Positions 16,901 through 26,403 are shown, counted from the stretch's first letter. The stretch is DNA of 64,000 bases from Mycobacterium sp. Aquia_213 (GCF_026625985.1 NZ_CP113116.1:1054001-1118000), one strand, 5' to 3'. Numbers and translations are program-made. Notes: generated by a model not told the origin, from the sequence alone.

Positions 16901-17173
16901 TCAGTGGCCGAGCCGGCCCCGGCCCAGGCGCAGCAGCAGCATCGCCAAGTCCTTGCCCTCCGGGCCGAGCTCGCTGTAACGCTGGATGACCTTCATTTCG
17001 CGGCTGTGGACCAGCCGGGTTCCGCCGGATGCCATCCGCGCACGACCGATCTCCCGAGAAACCTCGGCGCGCCTTTGGACAGCGGCGAGTATCTCGGCAT
17101 CAAGCCGGTCGATCTCCAGGCGCAACTCTTCAATGTTGGCCAACTGTTCAATGTCGATCATCTCGACGCTCAT
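16901..17173 (-). CDS. Chorismate mutase (AroQ-delta type, Rv0948c-like)
   Basis: 90-aa all-helical intracellular chorismate mutase converting chorismate to prephenate for Phe/Tyr synthesis. Active-site segments are visible: EIDRLDAEILAAVQRRAEVS, ARMASGGTRLVHSREMKVI and the C-terminal LLLRLGRGRLGH that in M. tuberculosis contacts DAHP synthase and raises activity. I use ATG 17173 (MSVEMIDIEQL). The open frame reaches 17248, but those 25 extra residues are unlike the family. The ribosome binding site is weak at either start. Confidence 0.92.
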   Translation of the reverse strand: MSVEMIDIEQLANIEELRLEIDRLDAEILAAVQRRAEVSREIGRARMASGGTRLVHSREMKVIQRYSELGPEGKDLAMLLLRLGRGRLGH

Positions 17174-17521
17174 CCCTACACCCCCGTGTTGTTTTGATGT
17201 TGTTCTTTTGGTCTTGTTCGCTATTGGGCTGGAAAACGTTTCTTGCACTGGAAAAAGTTCGAGCCCTGAATCCGGATGCGGACCACAGGGCTCTAGCGAT
17301 CACAGCTAGACCATGGGCACCGCTGGCCGGTACCCACAGTAAAATCGGCGACGCCACTCGAGGATCGAGAGGCGGCGATGGAGCTGTGCATTGTCCATGT
17401 AACGAGTGTGCCACACGCTCGGACACCCGGGAGCAAAACGACGAGTTCAACACCTGCACCTTGCTCGGGGGCCCTAGCCTGGGCTTTTGTCGTCGGCGGG
17501 TAGCGCTAAATTAAGACAGAC
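17174..17521. other. Gene-free divergent promoter region
   Basis: 348 bp between chorismate mutase and uvrD1. I see no coding frame with family features, no RNA gene, and no LexA-type SOS box. It presumably carries the two divergent promoters. Confidence 0.5.
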
Positions 17522-19849
17522 ATGACTGTGCACGCAACTGATGCCAAGCTCGCCGCCGAGATCGATGAGCTGCTCGACGGCCTCAATCCCCAACAGCGCC
17601 AAGCCGTGGTACACCAGGGCTCGCCCTTGCTGATCGTCGCGGGCGCGGGCTCCGGGAAGACCGCGGTGCTGACCCGTCGAGTGGCCTATCTGATCGCCGC
17701 GCGCGGTGTCGGGGTCGGTCAGATTCTGGCCATCACCTTCACTAACAAAGCCGCCGCTGAGATGCGTGAACGGGTGGTACGGCTGATCGGCAACCGCGCT
17801 CGCGCGATGTGGGTGTCCACCTTCCACTCCACCTGCGTACGCATCCTGCGCAACCAGGCCTCGCTGATCAAAGGCCTCAATTCCAACTTCTCTATCTACG
17901 ACGCCGACGACTCGCGGCGCCTGCTGCAGATGATCGGGCGCGACATGGGCCTGGACATCAAGCGGTACTCGCCGCGTCTGCTGTCCGTCGCGATCTCCAA
18001 CCTGAAGAACGAGCTGATCGATCCGGACCAGGCTGTGTCCAACCTCACGGACGAATCCGATGACTTGGCTCACACTGTTGTCTCGGTCTACGGCGAATAC
18101 CAACGGCGGCTGCGGGCGGCCAACGCCCTGGACTTCGATGATTTGATCGGCGAGACCGTCGCGGTGCTGCAGACCTTCCCGCAGATCGCCCAGTACTACC
18201 GGCGCCGGTTCCGGCATGTCCTGGTCGACGAATACCAGGACACCAACCATGCCCAGTACGTATTGGTGCGGGAATTGGTCGGACGCGACGACGGCAATTC
18301 GTCCGACGACGACGTCCCGCCCGCGGAGTTATGTGTGGTCGGCGATGCCGATCAATCTATCTATGCGTTCCGGGGCGCCACCATTCGCAATATCGAGGAG
18401 TTCGAACGCGACTACCCCGATGCCACCACTATTCTGCTTGAGCAGAATTACCGCTCGACACAGAACATTCTTTCGGCGGCCAATTCGGTGATCGCGCGCA
18501 ACTCCGGACGCCGGGAGAAGCGGCTGTGGACCGACGCCGGTGAAGGGGAGTTGATCGTCGGCTATGTCGCCGACAATGAGCACGACGAGGCCAGGTTCGT
18601 CGCCCAAGAAATTGACGCGCTCGCCGAGCAGGACGAAATTACCTATAACGATGTAGCCGTCTTCTATCGCACCAACAATTCGTCGCGGTCGCTGGAAGAG
18701 GTGTTCATTCGAGCCGGCATCCCCTACAAGGTCGTCGGGGGAGTGCGGTTCTACGAGCGCAAGGAGATCCGCGACATCGTCGCCTACTTGCGGGTGCTGG
18801 ACAACCCCGGTGACGCGGTCAGCATGCGGCGCATCCTCAACACTCCCCGCCGGGGCATCGGCGACCGCGCCGAGGCGTGTGTGGCGGTCTACGCCGAGAA
18901 CACCGGCGCCAGCTTCGCCGACGCGTTGGTCGCCGCCGCCGCGGGCAAAGTTCCGATGCTCAATTCCCGTGCAGAGAAGGCGATTTCGGGATTCGTGGAG
19001 ATCCTCGACGATCTGCGGGGCCACCTCGACGACGACCTGGGCGATCTGGTCGAGGCGGTGCTGGAACGCACCGGATACCGTCGGGAGCTGGAGTCCTCGA
19101 CCGATCCGCAGGAGTTGGCCCGGCTGGACAACCTCAACGAACTCGTCAGCGTCGCACACGAATTCAGCATCGATGCGGCCAACGCCGCCGCGCTCGACGA
19201 GTCCCCACAGGACGAGGACGTGCCCGAAACCGGGGCGCTGGCGTCGTTTCTGGAACGGGTTTCCCTGGTCGCCGATACCGACGAGATTCCCGAACACGCG
19301 GCCGGCGTCGTGACGCTGATGACGTTGCACACGGCCAAGGGTCTGGAGTTCCCGGTCGTGTTCGTCACCGGCTGGGAGGACGGGATGTTCCCGCATATGC
19401 GGGCACTCGACGATCCGGGCGAACTCTCCGAGGAACGCCGGCTGGCCTACGTGGGCATCACTCGCGCCCGGCAACGTCTGTACCTGAGTCGGGCCATCGT
19501 CCGGTCCTCCTGGGGGCAGCCCATGCTCAACCCGGAATCGCGCTTCCTGCAAGAGATTCCGCAAGAACTGATGGACTGGCGGCGCACCGCGCCGGCTCCG
19601 TCGTACAGCGCGCCGGTGAGCGGTGCCGGACGGTTCGGGACACCACGCGCCGCGCCCACCCGCTCCGGAGCAACCAAACGTCCGTTACTGGTGCTGGCTC
19701 CCGGCGATCGCGTGACGCACGACAAGTACGGGCTGGGCCGGGTCGAGGAAGTCTCCGGCGTCGGCGAATCGGCGATGTCGCTGATCGACTTCGGCAGCGC
19801 CGGGCGGGTCAAGCTGATGCACAACCACGCTCCGGTCAGCAAGCTCTAA
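17522..19849 (+). CDS. uvrD1: ATP-dependent DNA helicase UvrD1/PcrA
   Basis: 775-aa superfamily 1A 3'-5' helicase used in nucleotide excision repair and, in mycobacteria, activated by Ku. Motifs in order: Q-motif LNPQQRQAV, Walker A GAGSGKT with Lys46, FTNKAAAEM (Ia), DEYQDTN (II), GDADQSIYAFRGA (III), EQNYRS (IV), TLHTAKGLEFPVVFVTG (V) and YVGITRARQRL (VI). The C-terminal about 60 residues form the Tudor-like domain (PGDRVTHDKYGLGRV) that binds RNA polymerase or Ku. Length and domain set match Rv0949. The last four bases overlap the convergent membrane-protein gene. Confidence 0.97.
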   Translation: MTVHATDAKLAAEIDELLDGLNPQQRQAVVHQGSPLLIVAGAGSGKTAVLTRRVAYLIAARGVGVGQILAITFTNKAAAEMRERVVRLIGNRARAMWVSTFHSTCVRILRNQASLIKGLNSNFSIYDADDSRRLLQMIGRDMGLDIKRYSPRLLSVAISNLKNELIDPDQAVSNLTDESDDLAHTVVSVYGEYQRRLRAANALDFDDLIGETVAVLQTFPQIAQYYRRRFRHVLVDEYQDTNHAQYVLVRELVGRDDGNSSDDDVPPAELCVVGDADQSIYAFRGATIRNIEEFERDYPDATTILLEQNYRSTQNILSAANSVIARNSGRREKRLWTDAGEGELIVGYVADNEHDEARFVAQEIDALAEQDEITYNDVAVFYRTNNSSRSLEEVFIRAGIPYKVVGGVRFYERKEIRDIVAYLRVLDNPGDAVSMRRILNTPRRGIGDRAEACVAVYAENTGASFADALVAAAAGKVPMLNSRAEKAISGFVEILDDLRGHLDDDLGDLVEAVLERTGYRRELESSTDPQELARLDNLNELVSVAHEFSIDAANAAALDESPQDEDVPETGALASFLERVSLVADTDEIPEHAAGVVTLMTLHTAKGLEFPVVFVTGWEDGMFPHMRALDDPGELSEERRLAYVGITRARQRLYLSRAIVRSSWGQPMLNPESRFLQEIPQELMDWRRTAPAPSYSAPVSGAGRFGTPRAAPTRSGATKRPLLVLAPGDRVTHDKYGLGRVEEVSGVGESAMSLIDFGSAGRVKLMHNHAPVSKL

Positions 19850-20412
19850 GACTCCTGTAGCCAGCGTTTGGTCTGCGGGTGCAGCGCCAACACGACGCTG
19901 GCGATCGGCAGCAGCGGGAAGGCGTGCACGATCCACGCGACGCGAGCGCCCGCGATGAAAACGCCGCCGTAGGTCAGCACCGCGACCACCGCACCTGTTG
20001 TGATCAAGTAGCGGCCCAGGGCGCGACGCTGCAGCAGCATGATCACGCCCGCGACGGTGGTGGTCGCGAAGACCAGGGCGAGAAACGCGATCGCGATACA
20101 GAACAGGCGATCGGTCCGCCACCAGCCGGCGATCAAATCGGTGGCCACCACCGACGTGGCCCATCCGCTGACGATGCTGACCGCAGCGGCCGCGATCACC
20201 GTCCGGGGAGTCGGTTCATCGACCGTGCGGTCGGGCAGGCTGCTGCGCGCGGCCGCGCGGGTGGCGCCCTGATCGGGTGCGGCCGGCTGGGGCAGATGCG
20301 TCGTCGGGGTTTCCGGGATCGAGGGCATCGGCCCGCTCGGGGCACGCCGAATGATCCGGGTTCGTGATTCGGGCGGCGGCTCGGTTGGCGCGGGGTCGTT
20401 CGGCGCGGTCAC
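19846..20412 (-). CDS. Membrane protein with proline-rich cytoplasmic N-terminus
   Basis: 188 aa with no recognised family. Residues 1-70 are Pro/Thr/Arg-rich and disordered-looking. Four hydrophobic segments follow, beginning roughly at VIAAAAVSIVSGWATSVVAT, FCIAIAFLALVFATTTVAGV, LITTGAVVAVLTYGGVFIAG and WIVHAFPLLPIASVVLAL. It is immediately upstream on the other side of the M23 peptidase gene (stop of the peptidase at 20414, start here at 20412), so the two are probably one transcript reading peptidase then membrane protein. Similar small membrane proteins with such tails are common in mycobacteria; function unknown. Confidence 0.75.
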   Translation of the reverse strand: MTAPNDPAPTEPPPESRTRIIRRAPSGPMPSIPETPTTHLPQPAAPDQGATRAAARSSLPDRTVDEPTPRTVIAAAAVSIVSGWATSVVATDLIAGWWRTDRLFCIAIAFLALVFATTTVAGVIMLLQRRALGRYLITTGAVVAVLTYGGVFIAGARVAWIVHAFPLLPIASVVLALHPQTKRWLQES

Positions 20413-20413
20413 C

Positions 20414-21523
20414 TCAACCAGCGTAATTGCCGACGAAAATTCCTCGCTTGGCCAGCCACGGCACGGGGTCGATTCGTTCGGTGCCGCCTTGCAGCACCTC
20501 GAAGTGCAGATGTGGCCCGGTGGAATTGCCCCGGTTGCCGATGGTGGCGATCTGGTCGCCGGCCATCACGTGCTGGCCGACGCTGACCAGCGTGGTGTTG
20601 ATGTGGCCGTACAGCGTGACGGTGCCGTCGGCGTGCAGCAGCTTGACCCACATGCCGTAGCCGGCGGTCGGGCCGGAGTCGATGACGACGCCGTCGGACA
20701 CCGCCACGATCGGCGTTCCGATGGCGTTGGCGAGGTCGATGCCGGCGTGCAGCACGCCCCAGCGATACCCGAAGTTCGACGTGAAGATCCCGTGGGTGGG
20801 CATGACGTACAGCGGCTGCTGCAGTCGCGCCTCGCGCTGGGCCCGGTCGTTCGCGAAGGCCACGCCCTTGGCGAGCTCCTGGTTGTGCAGGGCGTTCGCC
20901 GCGGGCTGGACCGCGATCACCTGGGCGCCGCGCGGGCCGTTGCTGCTCGACCCGCCGGTCAGTGCCGACGCGTTGGCGGTCAGCACGGTCTCGGCCTTGG
21001 TGGTTTCGGCTTGGCTGGTCGCGGTGTGCGCCGCCGCGGCGGCCGCGCCGGCGGCCATCGACGCGATCAGCACGCGACCCTTGGCCGCGCTGGTCGGTTG
21101 CTTGCGGTGCTGCCCGCCGCGGCGGGCCACACCGGTCACGTCGATGTCGTCCGAGTCGGGGTCGACGCCGAGCTTGAAGGCGAGCTGGGCCAGCGCCTCG
21201 TTGGCGGCCGCGGGGGTGGGGGCCGCCAGCCGCAGCGGCGTCAGGTCGTCGACGTCATTTAGATCGTCGAGCTCGGGCGCGAGCAGTACGCGTGCTTCGT
21301 AGTCGAACGTGGAGTCGTTGCTGAGGTCCAGGTCGTCCAGCTCACCGGAGTCCGCGAAGTCCAGGTCGTCGAAGTCGAAGCCGTCCAGCGGCAGGATTTC
21401 GGTGACTTCGTTGAGGTGAGTTTGCGCCCAAGGATCGCGCTGATGGCGGCCGGCTCCTGACATCGCAGGAGTACGCGCAAGGCGGTGTTGGGACAAGCTG
21501 AAATGTCCTCGTATCGTGACCAT
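20414..21523 (-). CDS. M23 (LytM) family metallopeptidase (Rv0950c-like)
   Basis: 369 aa. The C-terminal LytM domain (about 245-365) has the zinc ligands and catalytic His of peptidoglycan endopeptidases: HAGIDLAN (H and D) and GPHLHFEV (HxH). An acidic N-terminal tail rich in Asp/Leu precedes a single membrane-spanning segment (VLIASMAAGAAAAAAHTATS) that would anchor it with the peptidase outside. It probably cuts peptide cross-links in the wall or, if some metal contacts are weak, regulates other hydrolases. The start at 21523 is uncertain; ATG 21463 is an alternative. It is divergent from sucC. Confidence 0.9.
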   Translation of the reverse strand: MVTIRGHFSLSQHRLARTPAMSGAGRHQRDPWAQTHLNEVTEILPLDGFDFDDLDFADSGELDDLDLSNDSTFDYEARVLLAPELDDLNDVDDLTPLRLAAPTPAAANEALAQLAFKLGVDPDSDDIDVTGVARRGGQHRKQPTSAAKGRVLIASMAAGAAAAAAHTATSQAETTKAETVLTANASALTGGSSSNGPRGAQVIAVQPAANALHNQELAKGVAFANDRAQREARLQQPLYVMPTHGIFTSNFGYRWGVLHAGIDLANAIGTPIVAVSDGVVIDSGPTAGYGMWVKLLHADGTVTLYGHINTTLVSVGQHVMAGDQIATIGNRGNSTGPHLHFEVLQGGTERIDPVPWLAKRGIFVGNYAG

Positions 21524-21760
21524 ACCGTTATCTGGACTTTAGGACGTTATCCGTTTACCGATCCGACTGGCAACCTCGGGGCCAGATTGTGAACTGGATC
21601 ACGTTTGGCCCCTGCTGGCGTGTCGTGACCTGTGCCACATGGGTGGATGCGGCGGAAGGGGCCGTTTGGAGTGTGGATACAGTTCCACCGTGCGAGTTGC
21701 CGATTCCGGCACCGCCGCGCTGTAGGCCTTGCAAATAACTCGAGCGAAGACAGTGAGTTC

Positions 21761-22924
21761 ATGGACCTTTTCGAGTATCAAGCGAAAGAACTGTTCGTCA
21801 AGCACAACGTACCTACTACGCCCGGTCGTGTAACCGACACCGCCGAGGGTGCAAAGGAAATCGCAACCGAGGTCGGCGCCCCGGTGATGGTCAAGGCGCA
21901 GGTCAAGGTCGGTGGCCGAGGCAAAGCGGGTGGCGTCAAATTCGCCGCGACACCCGACGACGCCTTCGAGCACGCCAAGAACATCCTGGGCCTGGACATC
22001 AAGGGCCACATCGTGAAGAAGCTGCTGGTCGCCGAGGCCAGCGACATCGCCGAGGAGTACTACATCTCCTTCCTGCTCGACCGCGCCAACCGGACCTACC
22101 TGGCGATGTGCTCGGTCGAGGGCGGTATGGAGATCGAAGAAGTGGCCGCCACCAAGCCCGAGCGGCTGGCCAAGGTGCCGGTGGACGCCGTGACCGGTGT
22201 GGACCTGGCGACGGCCCGCTCCATCGCGGAGAAGGGCCACCTGCCCGCCGAGGTGCTCGACGCGGCGGCCAACACGATCTCCAAGCTGTGGGAGCTGTTC
22301 GTCGCCGAGGACGCCACGCTGGTCGAGGTGAACCCGCTGGTGCGCACGCCTGACGACCAGATCCTCGCGCTGGACGGCAAGGTGACCCTGGACGCCAACG
22401 CCGACTTCCGTCAGCCCGGCCACGTCGAGTTCGAGGACCGCGACGCCACCGACCCGCTGGAACTCAAGGCCAAGGAGCACGACCTCAACTACGTCAAGCT
22501 CGACGGCGCCGTCGGCATCATCGGTAACGGCGCGGGTCTGGTGATGTCGACGCTCGACGTCGTCGCCTACGCCGGTGAGAAGCACGGCGGGGTCAAGCCG
22601 GCCAACTTCCTCGACATCGGCGGTGGCGCGTCGGCCGAGGTGATGGCCGCGGGCCTTGACGTCATCCTGAACGACAAGCAGGTCAAGAGTGTGTTCGTGA
22701 ACGTGTTCGGCGGCATCACCTCCTGCGACGCCGTCGCCAACGGCATCGTGACCGCGCTGAACATGCTCGGCGACGAGGCCAACAAGCCGCTCGTGGTCCG
22801 GCTCGACGGCAACAACGTCGAGGAAGGCCGACAGATCCTGGCTCAAGCCAACCACCCGCTGGTGATCCAGGCCGAGACCATGGACGCCGGTGCCGACAAA
22901 GCCGCCGAGCTGGCGAACAAGTAA
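21761..22924 (+). CDS. sucC: Succinyl-CoA synthetase beta subunit
   Basis: 387-aa ATP-grasp subunit of the TCA enzyme that converts succinyl-CoA to succinate with ATP or GTP formation. It starts at ATG 21761 (MDLFEYQAKELF); the frame open from 21632 is a chance extension. Typical segments are PVMVKAQVKVGGRGKAGGVKF (nucleotide site), VEVNPLV and NGAGLVMSTLDVV, with GGIT-C near the C-terminal ligase domain. sucD follows after 21 bp, so the subunits are co-expressed. Length equals the M. tuberculosis protein. Confidence 0.98.
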   Translation: MDLFEYQAKELFVKHNVPTTPGRVTDTAEGAKEIATEVGAPVMVKAQVKVGGRGKAGGVKFAATPDDAFEHAKNILGLDIKGHIVKKLLVAEASDIAEEYYISFLLDRANRTYLAMCSVEGGMEIEEVAATKPERLAKVPVDAVTGVDLATARSIAEKGHLPAEVLDAAANTISKLWELFVAEDATLVEVNPLVRTPDDQILALDGKVTLDANADFRQPGHVEFEDRDATDPLELKAKEHDLNYVKLDGAVGIIGNGAGLVMSTLDVVAYAGEKHGGVKPANFLDIGGGASAEVMAAGLDVILNDKQVKSVFVNVFGGITSCDAVANGIVTALNMLGDEANKPLVVRLDGNNVEEGRQILAQANHPLVIQAETMDAGADKAAELANK

Positions 22925-22945
22925 AGACCAAAGGAGCCATGGCCA

Positions 22946-23848
22946 ATGTCTATTTTTCTTAACGCGGATTCCAAGGTCATCGTCCAGGGCATCACCGGCG
23001 GCGAGGGCACCAAGCACACCGCGCTGATGCTGAAAGCCGGCACCCAGGTGGTGGGTGGCGTCAACGCCCGCAAGGCCGGCACCACCGTGTCGCACGTGGA
23101 CGCGAAAGGCAAGGACGTCGAACTCCCGGTGTTCGGCAGTGTCGCCGAGGCGATCAAGGAGACCGGCGCCAACGTGTCGGTCGTGTTCGTGCCGCCGAAG
23201 TTCGCCAAGGACGCGATCATCGAAGCCATCGACGCGGAGATCCCGCTGCTGGTGGTCATCACCGAGGGAATTCCGGTGCAGGACAGCGCATATGCGTGGG
23301 CCTACAACGTCGACAAGGGTCAGAAGACGCGGATCATCGGGCCGAACTGTCCCGGCATCATCACCCCGGGTGAGGCGCTGGCCGGCATCACCCCGGCGAA
23401 CATCAGTGGCCCCGGCCCGGTCGGGCTGGTGTCCAAGTCGGGCACCCTGACCTACCAGATGATGTACGAGCTGCGCGATTTCGGCTTCTCGACCTCGATC
23501 GGTATCGGTGGTGACCCGGTCATCGGCACCACCCACATCGACGCCATCGAGGCCTTCGAGAAGGACCCCGAGACCAAGATCATCGTGATGATCGGTGAGA
23601 TCGGCGGTGACGCCGAGGAGCGGGCGGCCGACTACATCAAGGCCAACGTGTCCAAGCCGGTCGTCGGCTACGTCGCGGGATTCACTGCGCCGGAAGGCAA
23701 GACGATGGGCCACGCGGGCGCGATCGTGTCCGGCTCGTCGGGCACCGCGGCGGCCAAGAAGGAGGCCTTGGAGGCCGCCGGGGTCAAGGTGGGCAAGACG
23801 CCCTCGGAGACCGCGGCGCTTGCCCGGGAGATCCTGCAGAACCTCTAG
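22946..23848 (+). CDS. sucD: Succinyl-CoA synthetase alpha subunit
   Basis: 300-aa subunit that binds CoA and carries the phosphohistidine intermediate. CoA-binding Rossmann start: KVIVQGITGGEGTKHT. The signature GPNCPGIITPGE and the active-site His in MGHAGAIVSGSSGTAAAKKEAL are intact. The start ATG 22946 has AAGGAG about 10 bases upstream. It is translationally linked with sucC. A strong hairpin 43 bp after its stop ends the operon. Confidence 0.98.
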   Translation: MSIFLNADSKVIVQGITGGEGTKHTALMLKAGTQVVGGVNARKAGTTVSHVDAKGKDVELPVFGSVAEAIKETGANVSVVFVPPKFAKDAIIEAIDAEIPLLVVITEGIPVQDSAYAWAYNVDKGQKTRIIGPNCPGIITPGEALAGITPANISGPGPVGLVSKSGTLTYQMMYELRDFGFSTSIGIGGDPVIGTTHIDAIEAFEKDPETKIIVMIGEIGGDAEERAADYIKANVSKPVVGYVAGFTAPEGKTMGHAGAIVSGSSGTAAAKKEALEAAGVKVGKTPSETAALAREILQNL

Positions 23849-23890
23849 TTCTTTGCCGAGACTGTCCCCTACCTCCGGTGTGGCCCCAGT

Positions 23891-23925
23891 CAGATCGCGG
23901 ATTCGACTGAAGAATCCGCGATCTG
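23891..23925 (+). terminator. Strong hairpin terminator after sucCD
   Basis: Perfect 14-bp inverted repeat: CAGATCGCGGATTC (23891-23904) and GAATCCGCGATCTG (23912-23925) around a 7-base loop, followed by a T-richer stretch (TTTCGTTTT near 23933-23941). It lies just after sucD and before the promoter of the thiolase gene. Confidence 0.85.
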
Positions 23926-23993
23926 GCCGCAGTTTCGTTTTGGTCCCAGCGATCGGTTAGCCTGACGAACTAACAGTTGCCAGGAGGTTTGTA

Positions 23994-25529
23994 ATGCCGG
24001 TCGATCCGCGTACTCCGGTGCTCGTCGGCGTCGGCCAGTTCACCGAGCGCATCGACGACCCCGACTATCGGGGCATGTCCGCGGTCGACCTCGCGACGGA
24101 GGCCGTGCGGGCCGCTCTGGCCGACACCGGCGCCAAAGACGTTGCCAAGGCGGTCGACACGGTCTTCGGGCTACGGCAGTTCGAGATCTCTGGACCGATG
24201 CCGGCGACGCTCGGCAAGTCGAACAACTACCCGCGTTCGGTGATGAATCGTCTCGGCGGCGACCCGGCCCGCGTGGTACTCGAACCAGTCGGCGGGCAGA
24301 GCCCGCAGAAGCTTGTCACCGAGGCCGGCAACGCAATTGCGGCGGGCGACGCCGACGTCGTACTGATCATGGGCTCGGAGCCGGGGTCGACGGCTCGCTT
24401 TTGGCGCCATGCCGCCGAGAAGGGGCAAGCCAAGCCCGACTTCACCGAACACGTCGAGGGTCAACTGGAAGATCGCGGCCACCAGATCTTCAGCTACATC
24501 GACGAGTACACGATCCAGCACGGCTTGACCGGGGCGCCCGTGCAGTACGGGCTGATGGAGAACGCCCGGCGTGCCCGCCTGGGACGCAGCGTGGCCGGCT
24601 ATCGGCGCGAGATGGCTGAACTGTTTGCCCCGATGTCCAAAGTTGCTGCCAAGAACCCGTTTTCGTCATCGCCGATCGAGCGGTCGGTCGACGAGATCAT
24701 CGCGATCACCGACGACAACCGGATGATCTGCGACCCGTACCCGCGTCTGCTCGTCGCGCGCGATCAAGTCAACCAGGGCGCGGCGGCCGTGCTGATGTCC
24801 GTGGCGGCGGCGACCCGCCTCGGTGTGGCCGAGGACAAGTGGGTCTATGTGCACGGCCACTCGGACATGATCGAGCAGGCGATGCTCGATCGCGTCGACC
24901 TCGGCGCGAGCCCGGCGGCCGTGCATGCGGCCCGAGAAGCGTTGCGGGTGGCCGGAATCGGCATCGACGACATCGCCACCTTCGATCTGTACAGCTGCTT
25001 CCCCTTCCCGGTGTTCGTCATCTGCGAAGCCCTGGGCATCGACGGTGACGACCCGCGTGGCCTGACCCTGACCGGCGGATTGCCGTACTTCGGCGGTCCC
25101 GGAAACAGCTACTCGCTGCACGGCATTGCCGAGACGGTCGCCCAGATGCGGGACAGGCCAGGGCAATTCGGCCTCGTCGGCGCCAACGGCGGCATCATGA
25201 GCAAGTACTCGATCGGTATCTACTCGACCACGCCGGTCGACTGGCGCACCGACAACTGTGCCGTGCTCAAGAAGGAGATCGATGCGCTGCCGAAGGTCGA
25301 CGTCACGAAAAAGCCGGACGGGGCGGCGACGATCGAGACGTACTCGGTGCGCTACGACTGGCCGACCCGCACCGGCATCATCGTCGGGCGGCTCGCGGCT
25401 GACAACGCGCGATTCATGGCCACGACCGACGACGACGATCTCGTCGCGTTGATGTCCGACGGCGATCCTCTGGGTGCGGAGATCTTCGTGTGGTCGACCG
25501 ACAACGGCAACCGGGCTTCGTTGGGCTAG
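23994..25529 (+). CDS. Thiolase-like protein (acetyl-CoA acetyltransferase/lipid-transfer family)
   Basis: 511 aa, start ATG 23994 with AGGAGG seven bases upstream. The thiolase fold is recognisable from PVLVGVGQFTER, AAGDADVVLIMGSEPG and GGLPYFGGPGNSYSLHGIAE. By eye the nucleophilic Cys of thiolases is missing: the region reads EPVGGQSPQKL where C-S-S-G is normal, and the GHP-type His motif is also altered. It belongs with the non-canonical thiolase-like or lipid-transfer proteins, some of which act as retro-aldolases in sterol breakdown with a DUF35 partner; no DUF35 gene is adjacent. It is a single gene between sucD and a convergent F420 oxidoreductase, absent at this place in M. tuberculosis. 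Confidence 0.85.
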   Translation: MPVDPRTPVLVGVGQFTERIDDPDYRGMSAVDLATEAVRAALADTGAKDVAKAVDTVFGLRQFEISGPMPATLGKSNNYPRSVMNRLGGDPARVVLEPVGGQSPQKLVTEAGNAIAAGDADVVLIMGSEPGSTARFWRHAAEKGQAKPDFTEHVEGQLEDRGHQIFSYIDEYTIQHGLTGAPVQYGLMENARRARLGRSVAGYRREMAELFAPMSKVAAKNPFSSSPIERSVDEIIAITDDNRMICDPYPRLLVARDQVNQGAAAVLMSVAAATRLGVAEDKWVYVHGHSDMIEQAMLDRVDLGASPAAVHAAREALRVAGIGIDDIATFDLYSCFPFPVFVICEALGIDGDDPRGLTLTGGLPYFGGPGNSYSLHGIAETVAQMRDRPGQFGLVGANGGIMSKYSIGIYSTTPVDWRTDNCAVLKKEIDALPKVDVTKKPDGAATIETYSVRYDWPTRTGIIVGRLAADNARFMATTDDDDLVALMSDGDPLGAEIFVWSTDNGNRASLG

Positions 25530-25545
25530 ACGCCGTCGTGCCCGC

Positions 25546-26394
25546 TCAAACCATCGACGTGAGCTTGCCCGCCAAACGCTCGACGTAGGCGGCGACCTCG
25601 TCTTCGGACTTGTCCGGCAGGCCGAACAGCACCTCGGTCACGCCGAGCTCGGACCAGTGCGCCAGCTTTTCGGGCACCGGCTTGAAGTCCAGCGCCACGA
25701 TCTGCGGGGCACCGTCGCGCCCGGCGGCCGCCCAGGTGTCCTGCAACAGCTTCACCGGCGCGTCGATGTCGAAGTCGCGCGGCGTGGTGATCCAGCCGTC
25801 GGCGCTGCGGGCGATCCACTTGAAGTTCTTCTCGTTACCCGCGGCGCCCACCAGCACCGGGATGTGCGATTGCACCGGCTTGGGCCAGGCCCAGCTGGGG
25901 CCGAACTTGACGAACTCCCCGTCGTAGGAGGCTTCCTCTTGCGTCCACAGCGCGCGCATCGCTTCGAGGTACTCGCGCAGACAGGTGCGGCGGCGTCCGG
26001 CCGGCACGCCGTGGTCGGCCAGTTCATCGGTGTTCCAACCGAATCCGACGCCCAGGCTGACCCGGCCACCGGACAGGTGGTCCAGGGTGGCGATGCTTTT
26101 CGCCAGCGTGATCGGGTCGTGCTCGACGGGCAGCGCCACCGCGGTGGACAGCCGCACCCGCGACGTCACCGCGCAGGCGGCGCCCAGGCTTACCCACGGG
26201 TCCAGCGTGCGCATATACCGGTCGTCGGGCAGCGACTCGTCACCCGTGGTCGGGTGTGCCGCCTCTCGCTTGACCGGGATGTGCGTGTGTTCTGGCACGT
26301 AGAACGTCTTGAAGCCGTGGTCGTCGGCAAGTTTGGCGGCGGCGGCCGGGGCGATGCCACGGTCGCTGGTAAAAAGCACTAGCCCGTAATCCAT
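25546..26394 (-). CDS. LLM-class F420-dependent oxidoreductase (Rv0953c-like)
   Basis: 282 aa from ATG 26394, the same length as Rv0953c as I recall it; the longer frame to 26667 runs through the operator and promoter and is rejected. Luciferase-fold marks: MDYGLVLFTSDRGIAP, FKTFYVPEHTHIP, GGRVSLGVGFGWNTDELADHG and HIPVLVGAAGNEKNFKW. The reaction and substrate are unknown. A KstR-type palindrome ten bases before the start suggests repression in the absence of sterol metabolites, as for the related gene at 6463-7329. It converges on the thiolase-like gene (16 bp). Confidence 0.92.
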   Translation of the reverse strand: MDYGLVLFTSDRGIAPAAAAKLADDHGFKTFYVPEHTHIPVKREAAHPTTGDESLPDDRYMRTLDPWVSLGAACAVTSRVRLSTAVALPVEHDPITLAKSIATLDHLSGGRVSLGVGFGWNTDELADHGVPAGRRRTCLREYLEAMRALWTQEEASYDGEFVKFGPSWAWPKPVQSHIPVLVGAAGNEKNFKWIARSADGWITTPRDFDIDAPVKLLQDTWAAAGRDGAPQIVALDFKPVPEKLAHWSELGVTEVLFGLPDKSEDEVAAYVERLAGKLTSMV

Positions 26395-26403
26395 GGACAG
26401 AAT

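Noticed and set aside
17400..17521. LexA/SOS box before uvrD1
   Set aside because: No TCGAAC-n4-GTTCGA-like site was found.
21599..23713. 704-aa minus-strand frame over sucCD
   Set aside because: It mirrors the strongly supported sucC and sucD in antisense; Asp/His/Gly/Val-rich composition is typical of high-GC shadows.
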